In this document: piece by piece, positions 17,369-27,181 of the stretch
How positions within the stretch are numbered: position 1 is the stretch's first letter
Layout of the letters: every line of letters starts with the position of its first letter
DNA from: Kineococcus sp. TRM81007
GTDB lineage: Bacteria; Actinomycetota; Actinomycetes; Actinomycetales; Kineococcaceae
Direction: 5' to 3'
Length of the DNA: 56,195 nt
NCBI RefSeq assembly: GCF_022669155.1
Contig: NZ_JALBVB010000052.1
Coordinates: 138,124 to 194,318, forward strand
Notes under the pieces: model-generated
What the model saw: the letters and a program-made list of their open reading frames with translations, nothing else
Databases searched by the model: none
What the model was told of the DNA's origin: nothing
Program-made: the position numbers and the translations under genes

Positions 17369-18291
17369 TGCGCCTGGTCTTCGCCGGCACCCCCGACGTC
17401 GCGCTCGCCTCCCTGGACGCGCTGCTGGCCTCCTCCCACGAGGTCGCCGCCGTGCTCACCCGCCCCGACGCGCGCGCCGGGCGCGGGCGGCGCACCGCCG
17501 CCTCGGCCGTGGCCGAGCGCGCCCGCGAGGCGGGCCTGCCGCTGCTGCAGCCGGCCACCCCGCGCGAGCCCGCCTTCCTCGAGGAACTGGCCGCCCTGGC
17601 CCCGGACGCCTGCCCCGTGGTCGCCTACGGCGCCCTGGTGCCGCGCGCGGCGCTGGACGTGCCGCGGCTGGGCTGGGTCAACCTGCACTTCTCCCTGCTG
17701 CCGGCCTGGCGCGGCGCCGCCCCCGTCCAGCGCGCCCTCACCGCCGGCGACGACGTCACCGGCGCCAGCGTCTTCCAGCTCGAGGAGGACCTGGACACCG
17801 GCCCGGTGTACGGCACCCTCACCGAGCCGGTCGGCGCTCGCGACACCGCCGGGGACCTGCTGGAACGGCTGGCGGTGCACGGCGCGCAGCTGCTGGTGCG
17901 GGTGCTGGACGCGATGGAGGCCGGCACCGCGCTCGCGGTGCCGCAACCGGCCGACGGGGTCAGCCTCGCCCCGAAGCTCACCGTGGAGGAGGCGCGGGTG
18001 GACTGGACCGCCCCCGCCACCGTGGTCGACCGCCGGGTGCGCGGGTGCACGCCCGAGCCGGGCGCGTGGACGACGTTCCGCGGTGAGCGGCTGAAGCTGT
18101 CGCCCGTGCTGCCGGTCGCCGGGGAGAACCCCGGGCCGGGCCGGGTGGTCGTGGAGAAGCGGCGGGTGCTGGTGGGCACCGGGGACGGGCCGGTCGAGCT
18201 GGGGCCGGTGCAGGCGGCGGGCAAGCGGGCGATGCCCGCGGTGGACTGGGCGCGCGGGGTGCGCCCCGGCGAGGACGAGGAGCTGCGGTGA
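17368..18291 (+). CDS. fmt: methionyl-tRNA formyltransferase
   Basis: The 307-residue protein formylates initiator Met-tRNA using 10-formyl-tetrahydrofolate. The N-terminal Rossmann domain begins [20 protein letters not shown]. The catalytic region has [20 protein letters not shown] (Asn-His) and the [17 protein letters not shown] segment. The C-terminal OB-like tRNA-binding domain follows from about residue 205 ([14 protein letters not shown]). The start overlaps the def stop by 1 nt, and the stop overlaps the rsmB start by 4 nt (GTGA). Confidence 0.97.
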   Translation: MRLVFAGTPDVALASLDALLASSHEVAAVLTRPDARAGRGRRTAASAVAERAREAGLPLLQPATPREPAFLEELAALAPDACPVVAYGALVPRAALDVPRLGWVNLHFSLLPAWRGAAPVQRALTAGDDVTGASVFQLEEDLDTGPVYGTLTEPVGARDTAGDLLERLAVHGAQLLVRVLDAMEAGTALAVPQPADGVSLAPKLTVEEARVDWTAPATVVDRRVRGCTPEPGAWTTFRGERLKLSPVLPVAGENPGPGRVVVEKRRVLVGTGDGPVELGPVQAAGKRAMPAVDWARGVRPGEDEELR

Positions 18292-19910
18292 CACCGGCGC
18301 ACGACGGGCGCGGAGACGAGCGCGGGGACGAGCGCGGTCGGAGGGACGGGCGCGGGGGCCCGGGCGGCTCGCGGGGCCCGCGCGGCGGGGAGCGCGGTGG
18401 TGCCCGCGGCGGTGCCCGCGGTGACGACCGCTCGGGTTCGCGCGGCCCCTCGCGCGAGGGCCCCGGTGGGCAGTCGCCGCGCCGCGGGGTGAAGCAGGAC
18501 CGCTACACCCGCGTCGACGACGCGCGCCAGGTCGCGTTCGCCGTGCTGCGCGCGGTGGACGAGGAGGACGCCTACGCCAACCTGGTCCTGCCGCAGCTGC
18601 TGCGCCGACGGCACCTGGGCGGGCGCGACGCCGCCTTCGCCACCGAGCTGGCCTACGGCGTGCTGCGCGGGCGCGGCACCTACGACGCCCTGCTGGCCAC
18701 CGTCGTGGACCGGCCCTTCAGCGACCTGGACCCCGGCGTGCTGGACGCGCTGCGCCTGGGCATGCACCAGCTGCTGGCGATGCGGGTGCCCGACCACGCC
18801 GCCGTGGCCACCACGGTGGCGCTCGCGCGCGGGGAGCTGGGCGCCGGCCCGGCCGGCCTGGTCAACGCGGTGCTGCGCAGCGCCGTCGGCCGCGAGCTGG
18901 GTCCCTGGCTGGAGGAGGCCGCCCCGCCGGTGGGCACCGACGAGGGGTGGGCGGTGCGCACCTCGCACCCGCAGTGGGTGGTGCGCGCCCTGCGCGAGGC
19001 GCTGCGCGCCCACGGCCACGACCCCGACGAGCTCGGGGAGCTGCTGGCCGCCGACAACGCCCCGGCCGCGGTGGCGCTGGCCGCGCTGCCCGGCCTGGCG
19101 GCCCCGGCGGACCTGCTCAGCGACGACCGCGCCCTGACCGTGCGCCCGGGCCGCTTCTCGCCCACCGCGGCGCTGCTGGAGCGCGGCGACCCCGGCCAGG
19201 TGCCGGCCGTGCGCGAGGCCCGCGCCCGCGTGCAGGACGAGGGCAGCCAGCTGGTGGCGCACCTGCTGGCCGCCGCCGACGTCGACGGGCGCGACGAGCG
19301 CTGGCTGGACCTGTGCGCCGGCCCCGGCGGCAAGGCCGCGCTGCTGGCCGCCACGGCCGTGCAGCGCGGTGCGCACCTGACGGCCGTGGAGGTCGCCCCG
19401 CACCGCGCCGACCTGGTGCGCTCGGCGCTGGCCGCGGTGCCGGACGGCCCGCTGGGCCCGGTCGAGGTGCGGGTGGGGGACGGGCGCGAGGTCGGCGGCG
19501 ACGAGCCCGGCACCTACGACCGCGTCCTGGTCGACGCCCCCTGCACGGGCCTGGGCGCGCTGCGCCGCCGCCCCGAGGCGCGCTGGCGGCGCACCCCGGC
19601 GGACCTGGGCACCCTGGGTCCGCTGCAGCGGGCGCTGCTGGGCTCGGCGGTCGACGCGCTGCGCCCCGGCGGGGTGGTCGCGTACGCCACCTGCTCGCCC
19701 GTGCTGGCCGAGACCCGCCTGGTCGTCGACGACGCCGTCAAGGCCGCCGCCAAGCGCGGCGTGGGCCTGGAACGCCTGGACACCCCCGCGGTGCTGGCGC
19801 GCGTGGCCCCCGGCGTCGAGCACGCCGCCGCGGGCACCGCCGTGCAGCTGTGGCCGCACACCCACGGCACCGACGCCATGCACGTGGCCCTGCTGCGCCG
19901 CACGTCCTGA
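18288..19910 (+). CDS. rsmB: 16S rRNA (cytosine-967-C5)-methyltransferase RsmB, with RGG-rich N-terminal tail
   Basis: The 540-residue protein has a NusB-like RNA-binding domain (about residues 75-210: [24 protein letters not shown]) and a RsmB/Sun methyltransferase domain. The SAM motif is [16 protein letters not shown]. The two catalytic cysteines appear in VDAPCTGLG and YATCSPV. The unusual part is residues ~5-60, a Gly/Arg/Asp-rich disordered tail with repeated RGG units ([15 protein letters not shown]), not present in the enterobacterial enzyme. The start overlaps fmt by 4 nt, completing the def-fmt-rsmB unit. Confidence 0.93.
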   Translation: MTPAHDGRGDERGDERGRRDGRGGPGGSRGPRGGERGGARGGARGDDRSGSRGPSREGPGGQSPRRGVKQDRYTRVDDARQVAFAVLRAVDEEDAYANLVLPQLLRRRHLGGRDAAFATELAYGVLRGRGTYDALLATVVDRPFSDLDPGVLDALRLGMHQLLAMRVPDHAAVATTVALARGELGAGPAGLVNAVLRSAVGRELGPWLEEAAPPVGTDEGWAVRTSHPQWVVRALREALRAHGHDPDELGELLAADNAPAAVALAALPGLAAPADLLSDDRALTVRPGRFSPTAALLERGDPGQVPAVREARARVQDEGSQLVAHLLAAADVDGRDERWLDLCAGPGGKAALLAATAVQRGAHLTAVEVAPHRADLVRSALAAVPDGPLGPVEVRVGDGREVGGDEPGTYDRVLVDAPCTGLGALRRRPEARWRRTPADLGTLGPLQRALLGSAVDALRPGGVVAYATCSPVLAETRLVVDDAVKAAAKRGVGLERLDTPAVLARVAPGVEHAAAGTAVQLWPHTHGTDAMHVALLRRTS

Positions 19911-19935
19911 GCGCACCGCCCGCGCGCCCGCGCGC

Positions 19936-19959
19936 CGTCCCCGCACCGGGGAGGGGACG
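19936..19959 (+). terminator. weak hairpin after rsmB
   Basis: A 7-bp stem (19936-19942 with 19953-19959) with a 10-nt loop follows the rsmB stop by 25 nt. Confidence 0.35.
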
Positions 19960-19963
19960 CGGG

Positions 19964-19969
19964 CAGGAT
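19964..19969 (+). promoter_or_regulatory. possible -10 box of a leaderless transcript
   Basis: CAGGAT ends 6 nt before the GTG at 19976, the same geometry as the TANNNT boxes before rpe and pyk, but the first base is off consensus. Confidence 0.3.
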
Positions 19970-19975
19970 GGGCCG

Positions 19976-21064
19976 GTGACCTGGGTCGAGGACCTCCACC
20001 GCCGCGCCGACGAGCAGCTGCCCGACTACGTCGCGGAGTACTTCGCCACCGCCGCCGGGGACGGGCAGTGCCGGCGCGAGGGGATCGCGGCGTGGGAGGC
20101 GCTGCGGCTGCGCCCGTCCGTGCTGCGCGACACCAGCCGCGTGAGCACCGCCACCACCGTGCTGGGCACCCCGGTGTCCTTCCCCGTGCTCGTCGCGCCC
20201 ATGGCGCAGCAGGTCGCCGCCCGCCCCGAGGGGGAGGTGCTCACCGGCCGCGCCGTCGCCGGGGCCGGGACCGTCCTGGGCGTCTCCACCAACACCGGCG
20301 TGACCTTCGCCGACGTCGCCGCCACCGGCGCGCTGTGGTGGTACCAGGTCTACGTCATGCAGGACCGCTCCCTGACGCGGCTGCTCGTCGAGCGCGCCGC
20401 CGCCGCCGGCGCCTCGGCCCTGGTGCTGACGGTGGACACCACCGCCCTGGCACCGGCGCTGCCCGGTGTGGAGCCCACCGAGTGGCCCGACACGCACCGC
20501 AAGGCCCGGGTGGTCAACCTCACCGACGCCGAGCGCGCCGCCGCCGGCCCGCACGCGCTGCGCTCGGCGGAGGACCTGACCCCCGACGCCATCGGCTGGC
20601 TGCGCGAGCTCACCGGCCTGCCGGTGGCCGTCAAGGGCGTGTTGACGGCCCGCGACGCGCGCCGCTGCGTGGACGCCGGCGCCGACGCGGTGATCGTGTC
20701 CACCCACGGCGGGCGCCGCTTGGGCACCTCGATCACCAGCGCCCGCGCCCTGCCCGAGGTCGTCGCCGAGGTCGGCGCCGAGGTGGAGGTCCACGTGGAC
20801 TCCGGCGTGCGCGAGGGCTCGCACGTGGTGGCGGCGCTGGCCATGGGCGCGCGCGCGGTGCACGTGGGCCGGCCGGTGATGTGGGGGCTGGCCGCCGACG
20901 GGCAGGCGGGCGTGAGCGCCGTGCTGGAGCGGCTGCGCGCGGACCTGGTCACCACCCTGCGCCAGGCCGGGGTCCCCGACGTGGCGCAGCTGCGTCCCTC
21001 GGACGTCGCCCACCCCGAGCCCGCGCACCCCACGGGCCACCCGCTCGCCCCCCCGCAGCCCTGA
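19976..21064 (+). CDS. FMN-dependent alpha-hydroxy-acid oxidase/dehydrogenase family protein
   Basis: The 362-residue TIM-barrel flavoprotein is of the lactate/glycolate/mandelate oxidase family. Visible features are the N-terminal [13 protein letters not shown], the FMN-binding [10 protein letters not shown] and WYQVYVMQD segments, the flavin-contact lysine in [11 protein letters not shown] and the catalytic histidine in [10 protein letters not shown]. Two positions are unusual: the common SNHGGRQLD is STHGGRRLG, and the GRRExDxRN substrate-arginine segment is replaced by [20 protein letters not shown]. Substrate preference is therefore probably atypical. The GTG start is supported by the FMN-domain N-terminus and has an AGGATGG site. 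It lies between rsmB and a GH13 gene, outside the usual rsmB-rpe order. Confidence 0.8.
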   Translation: MTWVEDLHRRADEQLPDYVAEYFATAAGDGQCRREGIAAWEALRLRPSVLRDTSRVSTATTVLGTPVSFPVLVAPMAQQVAARPEGEVLTGRAVAGAGTVLGVSTNTGVTFADVAATGALWWYQVYVMQDRSLTRLLVERAAAAGASALVLTVDTTALAPALPGVEPTEWPDTHRKARVVNLTDAERAAAGPHALRSAEDLTPDAIGWLRELTGLPVAVKGVLTARDARRCVDAGADAVIVSTHGGRRLGTSITSARALPEVVAEVGAEVEVHVDSGVREGSHVVAALAMGARAVHVGRPVMWGLAADGQAGVSAVLERLRADLVTTLRQAGVPDVAQLRPSDVAHPEPAHPTGHPLAPPQP

Positions 21065-21066
21065 GA

Positions 21067-21099
21067 GCGAGCGCCCGAGCGGTCCCGGCGGGCGCTCGC
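21067..21099 (+). terminator. hairpin terminator
   Basis: A perfect 11-bp stem (21067-21077 with 21089-21099) with an 11-nt loop begins right after the stop codon of the alpha-hydroxy-acid oxidase-like gene. Confidence 0.65.
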
Positions 21100-21171
21100 C
21101 GCGGTTCGAGGTGCGCGACGCGCCCGGCGTGGGCAGCGTGGGACCCCGACCGCACCAGCAGGAGGAAGCCC

Positions 21172-23565
21172 GTGCCGCCCGAGACCGACACCCAGACCCC
21201 CCGCACCCCGGCCGCCGACGGCCGGGAGGGCGACCACGCCGCTCGGAGCACCGGTGGGCGCACCGACGAGCTCGCCGGTGAGCTCGCCCGCGCGCACGCC
21301 GGTGAGTACGACGGCGCGGAGGGTGCCGAGATCACCTACGACGAGCAGCGCTACCCGGCACGCCCGCGGCGGCTGCGCCCGCGCGCCCAGCTGCGCCAGG
21401 CGGGCGGGCGCCGCGTCAGCGACCCGCGCGCCGCCGACGGCTCCAACCCCGCCTACGTGCAGTGGCTGGTGGGGCAGTCGATGCTTGCCGACGCCGACGT
21501 GCTCTCCCGGCAGCTGTCGGGCCAGCCGGCGATGTGGCGCAACCCGTACGCGCGCCCGGACGCCCGCCGCGCCCTGGCCACCGCCTCGGTGTGGTTCACC
21601 GCCTACCCGATCTCCCTGATCACCGCGCCGGGGGCGTCCTTCCTGGGGTCGCTGGGCAGCGACGAGCTGTGGCAGGCGTTCCAGCGCATCGGCATCGACG
21701 CGGTGCACACCGGGCCCGTCAAGCGTGCCGGCGGTCTGACCGGGTGGAACGAGACCCCCAGCGTCGACGGGCACTTCGACCGCATCAGCACCCACATCGA
21801 CCCCCTGTTCGGCACCGAGGACGAGTTCCGCGAGGTGTGCGAGGTCGCCGACCACCACGGCGGCAGCGTCATCGACGACATCGTGCCCGGCCACACCGGC
21901 AAGGGCGCCGACTTCCGCCTGGCCGAGATGGCGTACCGCGAGTACCCCGGCATCTACCACATGGTGGAGATCCCCGAGGAGGACTGGCACCTGCTGCCCG
22001 AGGTGCCCGCCGGCCGCGACGCCGTCAACCTCGACGCCGACGCCGAGGCGCAGCTGGCCGAGCACGGCTACATCATCGGCGCCCTGCAGCGGGTCATCTT
22101 CTACGCGCCGGGCGTGAAGGAGACCAACTGGTCGGCCACCGCCCCCGTCACCGGCGTGGACGGCAAGGTGCGCCGCTGGGTGTACCTGCACTACTTCAAG
22201 CAGGGCCAGCCGTCCATCAACTGGCTCGACCCCACCTTCGCCGGCATGCGCCTGGTCATCGGCGACGCCCTGCACTCCCTGGGCGACCTGGGCACCGGCG
22301 CGCTGCGCCTGGACGCCAACGGCTTCCTCGGCGTGGAGAAGTCCGCCGAGGGCCTGCCCGCCTGGTCCGAGGGGCACCCCCTCTCGCACGCGGCCAACCA
22401 CGTCATCGCCGGGATGGTCCGCAAGGTCGGCGGGTTCACCTTCCAGGAGCTGAACCTGACGATGGAGGACATCCGCGACACCGGCCGCGTCGGCGCGGAC
22501 CTGTCGTACGACTTCGTCAACCGCCCCGCCTACCACCACGCCCTGGCCACCGGCGACACCGAGTTCCTGCGCCTGACGCTGCGCACCTCGCTGGAGACCG
22601 GAGTCGAACCCGTCAGCCTCGTGCACGCCCTGCAGAACCACGACGAGCTCACCTACGAGCTGGTGCACTGGGCGACCCTGCACGCCGCCGACACCTACCC
22701 CTTCCGCGGGCGGGAGACCACCGGCGCGGAACTGGCCGAGACGGTCCGCGCCGACCTGCTGGCGCACCTGACCGGCGAGGCCGCCGACTACAACCACGTC
22801 TTCACCACCAACGGCATCGCCTGCACCACCGCCTCGGTCATCGCCGCCACCCAGGGCCTGCGCACCCTGGAGGACATCGACGACAGCCACGTGGAGGGCA
22901 TCCGCCGCGCCCACCTGCTGCTGGCCATGTTCAACGCCTGGCAGCCGGGCGTGTTCGCCCTCTCCGGCTGGGACCTCACCGGCACCCTGCCGGTGCCGGC
23001 CGAGCAGGTGCGCGACCTCATCGAGGGCGGCGACACCCGCTGGGTGCACCGCGGCGCCCACGACCTCATGGACGTCGCCCCCGAGGCCACCGCCTCCGCC
23101 TCCGGGATGCCGCGCGGACGCGCCCTGTACGGCTCCCTGCCCGCGCAACTGGAGTCCGAGACGTCCTTCGTCGCCGGCCTGCGCGACGTGCTGGCCACCC
23201 GCGCCAAGCACGGGGTCGCCGCCGCCACCCAGATCGACGTGCCCCCCGTGGCGCACCCCGGCATGCTCGTCATGGTCCACCGCCTCGACGACGGCGACCC
23301 GACCCGCACCGACGCACCCCTGCAGGTGACGGTGCTGAACTTCACCGGCGACACGATCGAGGGCACCGTGCGCTCGGAGGCCTTCGAGCCGCGCCACGCC
23401 GTCGTCGACGCCTCCACCGGCGGCGAGATCGGCTGGGTGGACGACCTGCGCAGCTTCGGGGTGTGGCTGGGCCCGTACGCCGGGCTGTTCCTGGTGCTGA
23501 CCGCCCCCGGCGAGCGCGACGCCGCCGTGCAGGGCGAGACGCTGGGCCGGCCCGAGACGGCCTGA
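21172..23565 (+). CDS. GH13-family glucosyltransferase/trehalose synthase-like protein
   Basis: The 797-residue protein is of the alpha-amylase clan. The GH13 conserved regions are [15 protein letters not shown] (nucleophile Asp), [13 protein letters not shown] (acid/base Glu) and [14 protein letters not shown] (transition-state Asp). The HDELT pattern recalls maltose/trehalose-interconverting TreS, so an intramolecular glucosyl transfer is the best guess. The subfamily is not certain and the middle region ([27 protein letters not shown]) is not standard TreS. The first ~100 residues are polar, Arg/Ala-rich and probably disordered, before [14 protein letters not shown]. The C-terminal beta-sandwich ([15 protein letters not shown]) ends the protein. 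The GTG start has an excellent AGGAGGA site. There is no signal peptide, so it is cytoplasmic. Confidence 0.8.
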   Translation: MPPETDTQTPRTPAADGREGDHAARSTGGRTDELAGELARAHAGEYDGAEGAEITYDEQRYPARPRRLRPRAQLRQAGGRRVSDPRAADGSNPAYVQWLVGQSMLADADVLSRQLSGQPAMWRNPYARPDARRALATASVWFTAYPISLITAPGASFLGSLGSDELWQAFQRIGIDAVHTGPVKRAGGLTGWNETPSVDGHFDRISTHIDPLFGTEDEFREVCEVADHHGGSVIDDIVPGHTGKGADFRLAEMAYREYPGIYHMVEIPEEDWHLLPEVPAGRDAVNLDADAEAQLAEHGYIIGALQRVIFYAPGVKETNWSATAPVTGVDGKVRRWVYLHYFKQGQPSINWLDPTFAGMRLVIGDALHSLGDLGTGALRLDANGFLGVEKSAEGLPAWSEGHPLSHAANHVIAGMVRKVGGFTFQELNLTMEDIRDTGRVGADLSYDFVNRPAYHHALATGDTEFLRLTLRTSLETGVEPVSLVHALQNHDELTYELVHWATLHAADTYPFRGRETTGAELAETVRADLLAHLTGEAADYNHVFTTNGIACTTASVIAATQGLRTLEDIDDSHVEGIRRAHLLLAMFNAWQPGVFALSGWDLTGTLPVPAEQVRDLIEGGDTRWVHRGAHDLMDVAPEATASASGMPRGRALYGSLPAQLESETSFVAGLRDVLATRAKHGVAAATQIDVPPVAHPGMLVMVHRLDDGDPTRTDAPLQVTVLNFTGDTIEGTVRSEAFEPRHAVVDASTGGEIGWVDDLRSFGVWLGPYAGLFLVLTAPGERDAAVQGETLGRPETA

Positions 23566-23626
23566 GGGGCAGCCCGGGGAACGGCGCGAGGAGCGGCGGC
23601 CGGCGCTCGCGGGCCGGGGCCGCCGC

Positions 23627-23632
23627 TAGGGT
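23627..23632 (+). promoter_or_regulatory. -10 box of predicted leaderless rpe transcript
   Basis: TAGGGT ends 6 nt before the rpe start codon, so transcription should begin at or next to the GTG. No Shine-Dalgarno is present in front of the GTG (cgcgcc). Confidence 0.6.
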
Positions 23633-23638
23633 CGCGCC

Positions 23639-24304
23639 GTGACGATCCAGGTCAACCCCAGCATCCTGTCCGCCGACTTCGCCAACCTCGCCGCAGAGCT
23701 GCAGCGCATCTCCACCGCCGACGCCGCGCACGTCGACGTCATGGACGGGCACTTCGTGCCCAACCTGACGCTGGGGCTGCCGGTGGTGGAGGCGCTGCGG
23801 AAGGCCTCGCCCGTCCCGCTGGACTGCCACCTGATGATCGAGGCGCCCGACCGGTGGGCGCCGGCCTACGCCGAGGCCGGCGCCCAGGGCGTCACCTTCC
23901 ACGCCGAGGCCTCCGCCGCCCCCGTCAAGCTCGCCCGCGAGCTGCGCGCCGCCGGCGCCCGCGCCGGCCTCGCCCTGCGCCCGGCCACCCCGCTGGAGCC
24001 GTTCGTGGACCTCCTCGGCGAGTTCGACATGCTCCTGGTGATGACCGTCGAGCCCGGCTTCGGCGGGCAGTCCTTCCTCGACGTGACCCTGCCGAAGATC
24101 CGCCGCGCCCGCGCCGCCATCGGAGCCTCCGGCCTGGACGTGCGCCTGCAGGTCGACGGCGGCATCTCCACCTCCACGATCGAGCGGGCCGCCGAGGCCG
24201 GCGCCGACGTCTTCGTCGCCGGCTCGGCCGTCTACGGCGCCGAGGACGCCGCCGCCGCCGTGGACGAGCTGCGCCAGCTGGCCACGGCCGCCTGCGCGCA
24301 CTGA
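23639..24304 (+). CDS. rpe: ribulose-phosphate 3-epimerase
   Basis: The 221-residue TIM-barrel enzyme interconverts ribulose-5-phosphate and xylulose-5-phosphate in the pentose phosphate pathway. Motifs: [16 protein letters not shown], the metal-binding [36 protein letters not shown] and the phosphate-binding VDGGIS with VAGSAVYG. The length is normal. It supplies ribulose-5-phosphate, the substrate of RibB encoded 2.2 kb downstream, and often precedes ribD in actinobacteria. Confidence 0.97.
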   Translation: MTIQVNPSILSADFANLAAELQRISTADAAHVDVMDGHFVPNLTLGLPVVEALRKASPVPLDCHLMIEAPDRWAPAYAEAGAQGVTFHAEASAAPVKLARELRAAGARAGLALRPATPLEPFVDLLGEFDMLLVMTVEPGFGGQSFLDVTLPKIRRARAAIGASGLDVRLQVDGGISTSTIERAAEAGADVFVAGSAVYGAEDAAAAVDELRQLATAACAH

Positions 24305-24400
24305 CGCCGCGGCCACCGGCGGTCCCGGCACCGCCCGCGTGGCACACTGACGCGACCGGCGGCCCCGCGCGGGGGACACCGGCCCAGCGAGACCAGAAGC

Positions 24401-24422
24401 AGGACCAGCAGGACCAGCAGGA
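24401..24422 (+). repeat. short 9-bp direct repeat in ribD leader
   Basis: aggaccagc is repeated at 24401-24409 and 24410-24418, followed by a partial copy, directly upstream of the FMN riboswitch aptamer. It is only two full copies and may be chance. Confidence 0.4.
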
Positions 24423-24432
24423 ACGAACGACA

Positions 24433-24559
24433 CGCGTGCTCCGGGGTCGGTGGAAGTCCGAACCGGCGGTGACAGTCCGCGAGCCCCCACCTCGGTGACG
24501 GGCCGACCCGGTGGAACTCCGGGACCGACGGTGAGAGTCCGGACGGGAGGCAGCACGCG
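24433..24559 (+). ncRNA. FMN riboswitch (RFN element)
   Basis: The aptamer is closed by a perfect 8-bp P1 (cgcgtgct at 24433-24440 with agcacgcg at 24552-24559). Inside it are the conserved blocks of the RFN element: GGTCGGTGGAAGTCCGAACC, GGCGGTGACAGTCCGCGAGC, CCGGTGGAACTCCGGGACCG and ACGGTGAGAGTCCGGACGGG. It should sense FMN and repress the ribD-ribE-ribB-ribH operon. The expression platform lies in the next ~150 nt. There is a 7-bp hairpin at 24640-24657 but no T-run, so control of translation initiation or Rho-dependent termination is more likely than intrinsic termination. Confidence 0.97.
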
Positions 24560-24712
24560 GGTAGTGCGCTCGTGCCCGCGCGCGCCCGGTGGCTCCGCCG
24601 CCGCGCGCCGCGCCGGTGCGCCCGCACGACCCGGGTCGCTGGTGCGCTCGCGCACCACCGACGGCCTCCGCGTCCCCTCGGACCGCCCGACGGTGCGAGA
24701 GCGAGGAACGCG

Positions 24713-25882
24713 GTGCCCCACACGCAGCCCCCGGCGCAGCCCGGGGACCGGCGCGCGGCCGAGCAGGCCGCCATGCGCCGCGCCCTGCACCTGGCCGCCC
24801 GCGGCCCCGCCACCGGCCCCAACCCCCGCGTCGGGTGCGTCCTGCTGGCTCCCGACGGCCACGTCCTCGCCGAGGGGCACCACCGCGGCGCCGGCACCGC
24901 GCACGCCGAGGCCGCCGCCCTGGCCGACCTCGCCGCCCGCGCCGGCACCGCGGCCGGCTGCACCGCCGTGGTCACCCTCGAACCGTGCACCCACACCGGC
25001 CGCACCGGCCCGTGCGCACAGGCCCTGCTCGCCGCCGGCGCCACCCGCGTCGTCATCGCCGACACCGACCCCAACCCCGCCGCCGCCGGGGGAGCGGACC
25101 TGCTGCGCACCGCCGGCGTCGACGTCGAGGTCGGCCTGCTCGCCGACGCCGCCCACGCCCTCAACGAGCGCTGGGCCACCGCCGTGGCCCGCGCCCGCCC
25201 CTGGGTGACGTGGAAGTTCGCCGCCACCCTCGACGGGCGCTCCGCCGCCGCCGACGGCACCAGCCGCTGGATCACCTCCGCCCCCGCCCGGGCCGACGTG
25301 CACCGCCTGCGCGCCGGGCACGACGCCGTCCTGGTCGGCACCGGCACCGCCCTGGCCGACGACCCCGCCCTGACCGTGCGCCGCGACGACGACACCGAGG
25401 CCGGCACCGAGACCGGCACCGAGGACGGCCCGCAGCCGCTGCGCGTGGTCGCCGGCCTGCGCGACCTGCCCGCCGGTGCCCGCCTGCGCGACGGGCGCGC
25501 CGAGCTGCTGCACGTGCGCACCCGCGACCCGCACGAGGTCCTGCACGCCCTCGCCCAGCGGGAGGTGCGCACCGTCCTGCTCGAGGGCGGCCCGGCGCTC
25601 GCGGCCGCCTTCGCCCGCGCCGGCCTGGTCGACGAGGTCGTCGCCTACCTCGCCCCGGCGCTGCTGGGCGCCGGGGCGGCCGCCGTGGCCGACCTGGGCG
25701 TCACCGGCATCGCCGGCGCGCTGCGCCTGGACCTGGCACCCGGTGCCGACGCGGTGCTCCGCGTCGGCGACGACGTGCGCGTCACCGCCCGCCCCCGCGC
25801 CCGGCCCGCCGGCGAGCGCGCCCCCGATCCGTCCCACCCGCCCGTCGTCGAGGAGGTCGCCCGTGTTCACCGGGATCGTTGA
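24713..25882 (+). CDS. ribD: bifunctional riboflavin deaminase/reductase RibD
   Basis: The 389-residue enzyme deaminates the pyrimidine from GTP cyclohydrolase II and then reduces the ribose side chain. The zinc deaminase site is His64-Ala-Glu66, Cys92 and Cys101 (TAHAEAAAL and EPCTHTGRTGPC). The reductase domain follows from about residue 160 (VTWKFAATLDGRSAAADGTS, VLLEGGPALAAAF, ALLGAG). The GTG at 24713 has a nearby GAGGAA site, and the short N-terminus fits the family. It is the first gene under the FMN riboswitch. Its 3' end overlaps ribE by 20 nt. Confidence 0.95.
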   Translation: MPHTQPPAQPGDRRAAEQAAMRRALHLAARGPATGPNPRVGCVLLAPDGHVLAEGHHRGAGTAHAEAAALADLAARAGTAAGCTAVVTLEPCTHTGRTGPCAQALLAAGATRVVIADTDPNPAAAGGADLLRTAGVDVEVGLLADAAHALNERWATAVARARPWVTWKFAATLDGRSAAADGTSRWITSAPARADVHRLRAGHDAVLVGTGTALADDPALTVRRDDDTEAGTETGTEDGPQPLRVVAGLRDLPAGARLRDGRAELLHVRTRDPHEVLHALAQREVRTVLLEGGPALAAAFARAGLVDEVVAYLAPALLGAGAAAVADLGVTGIAGALRLDLAPGADAVLRVGDDVRVTARPRARPAGERAPDPSHPPVVEEVARVHRDR

Positions 25883-26519
25883 GGAGGTCGGCGAGGTCGT
25901 CGCCGTCGAGCGAGGCGAGGACTCCGCCCGCTTGAGCGTGCGCGGCCCGCTCGTCACCACCGACGCCGTGCACGGCGCCTCCATCGCCGTGGACGGGGTG
26001 TGCCTGACGGTCGTGGACCAGCCCGAGCCCGGCGTGTTCACCGTCGACGTCATGGCCGAGACCCTCACGCGCAGCTCGCTGCGCGACGTCGCCCCCGGCC
26101 GGCGCGTCAACCTCGAGCGCGCCATGTCCGCCTCCTCCCGCTTCGGCGGGCACGTCGTGCAGGGCCACGTCGACGGCACCGGCACCGTGCTGACCCGCAC
26201 CCCCGGTGAGGCGTGGGAGGTGGTGCGCATCGGCGTCCAGCCCGCCCTGGCCCGCTACGTGGTCGAGAAGGGCTCCATCACCGTCGACGGCACCTCGCTG
26301 ACCGTCTCCGCCGTCAGCGCCGTGGACGACCCGGACCCCTGGTTCGAGGTCTCCCTGATCCCCACCACCCTGGAGCTGACCACCCTGGGCGCCCGCGGCA
26401 CCGGCGCGAGCGTCAACCTCGAGGTCGACGTGCTCGCCAAGTACGTCGAGCGCCTCACCGCCGGCCTGGCGGCGCGCGCCGGCGCTGCGGGGGAGCCCGC
26501 TGCGGGGGAGCAGCGGTGA
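25863..26519 (+). CDS. ribE: riboflavin synthase alpha subunit
   Basis: The 218-residue enzyme dismutates two 6,7-dimethyl-8-ribityllumazine molecules into riboflavin. It consists of two lumazine-binding barrels. The first starts [12 protein letters not shown], with [13 protein letters not shown] and [17 protein letters not shown]. The second has [12 protein letters not shown] and [15 protein letters not shown]. The GTG at 25863 is preceded by an AGGAGGT site inside the end of ribD. The short Ala/Gly tail after residue 200 is not conserved. The stop overlaps the ribB start by 4 nt. Confidence 0.96.
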   Translation: MFTGIVEEVGEVVAVERGEDSARLSVRGPLVTTDAVHGASIAVDGVCLTVVDQPEPGVFTVDVMAETLTRSSLRDVAPGRRVNLERAMSASSRFGGHVVQGHVDGTGTVLTRTPGEAWEVVRIGVQPALARYVVEKGSITVDGTSLTVSAVSAVDDPDPWFEVSLIPTTLELTTLGARGTGASVNLEVDVLAKYVERLTAGLAARAGAAGEPAAGEQR

Positions 26520-27181
26520 GCGCCAGGACCGCCGAGACCGCCGCGAGCGCCGTCGCGGCCGCGCTGCACGCCCTGCGCGCCGGCCGCCCCGTCCTCGTCA
26601 CCGACGACGCCGACCGCGAGAACGAGGGCGACGCGATCCTCGCGGCGTCGCTGGCCACCGACGCCTGGATCGGCTGGACCGTGCGGCACACCTCCGGGAT
26701 GCTCTGCGCGCCCATGCCCGCCGAGCGCGCCGACGCCCTCGCCCTGCCCCGCATGGTCGAGCGCAACGAGGACTCCCTGCGCACCGACTACACCGTCAGC
26801 TGCGACGCCGCCGCCGGCGTGAGCACCGGCATCTCCGCCGCCGACCGCGCCCGCACCGCGCGCGTGCTGGCCGATCCCGCCACCGTCCCGGGCGACCTGG
26901 TGCGCCCCGGGCACGTCTTCCCGCTGCGCGCCCGCCCCGGCGGCGTCCTGGAGCGCCCCGGGCACACCGAGGCCGCCGTGGACCTGTGCCGGCTGGCGGG
27001 TCTGCCGCCCGTGGCCGTCATCGCCGAGCTCGTCGAGGACGACGGCTCGATGTCGCGGTGGGAGCAGATCACCGAGCTGGGCCGGCGGCACGAGCTGCCG
27101 GTCCTGACCATCGCCGACCTGCGCGCGCACCTGCGCGCGGGCACCCCGCAGGAACAGCCCACCCCAGGAGGAACAGCGTGA
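26516..27181 (+). CDS. ribB: 3,4-dihydroxy-2-butanone 4-phosphate synthase, stand-alone
   Basis: The 221-residue enzyme converts ribulose-5-phosphate to the four-carbon riboflavin precursor. Motifs: [12 protein letters not shown] (metal-binding acidic loop, residues 30-41), [10 protein letters not shown], and [28 protein letters not shown] (conserved His and Glu). It ends at about the point where the GTP cyclohydrolase II half of actinobacterial RibBA proteins would begin. There is no GTP cyclohydrolase II domain here or elsewhere in the window, so that first step must be encoded at another locus. The start and stop overlap ribE and ribH by 4 nt each. Confidence 0.94.
   Translation: MSARTAETAASAVAAALHALRAGRPVLVTDDADRENEGDAILAASLATDAWIGWTVRHTSGMLCAPMPAERADALALPRMVERNEDSLRTDYTVSCDAAAGVSTGISAADRARTARVLADPATVPGDLVRPGHVFPLRARPGGVLERPGHTEAAVDLCRLAGLPPVAVIAELVEDDGSMSRWEQITELGRRHELPVLTIADLRAHLRAGTPQEQPTPGGTA

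Noticed and set aside
24640-24657. Intrinsic terminator of the FMN riboswitch
   Set aside because: The hairpin is only 7 bp and is not followed by a T tract, so I do not annotate it as a terminator.
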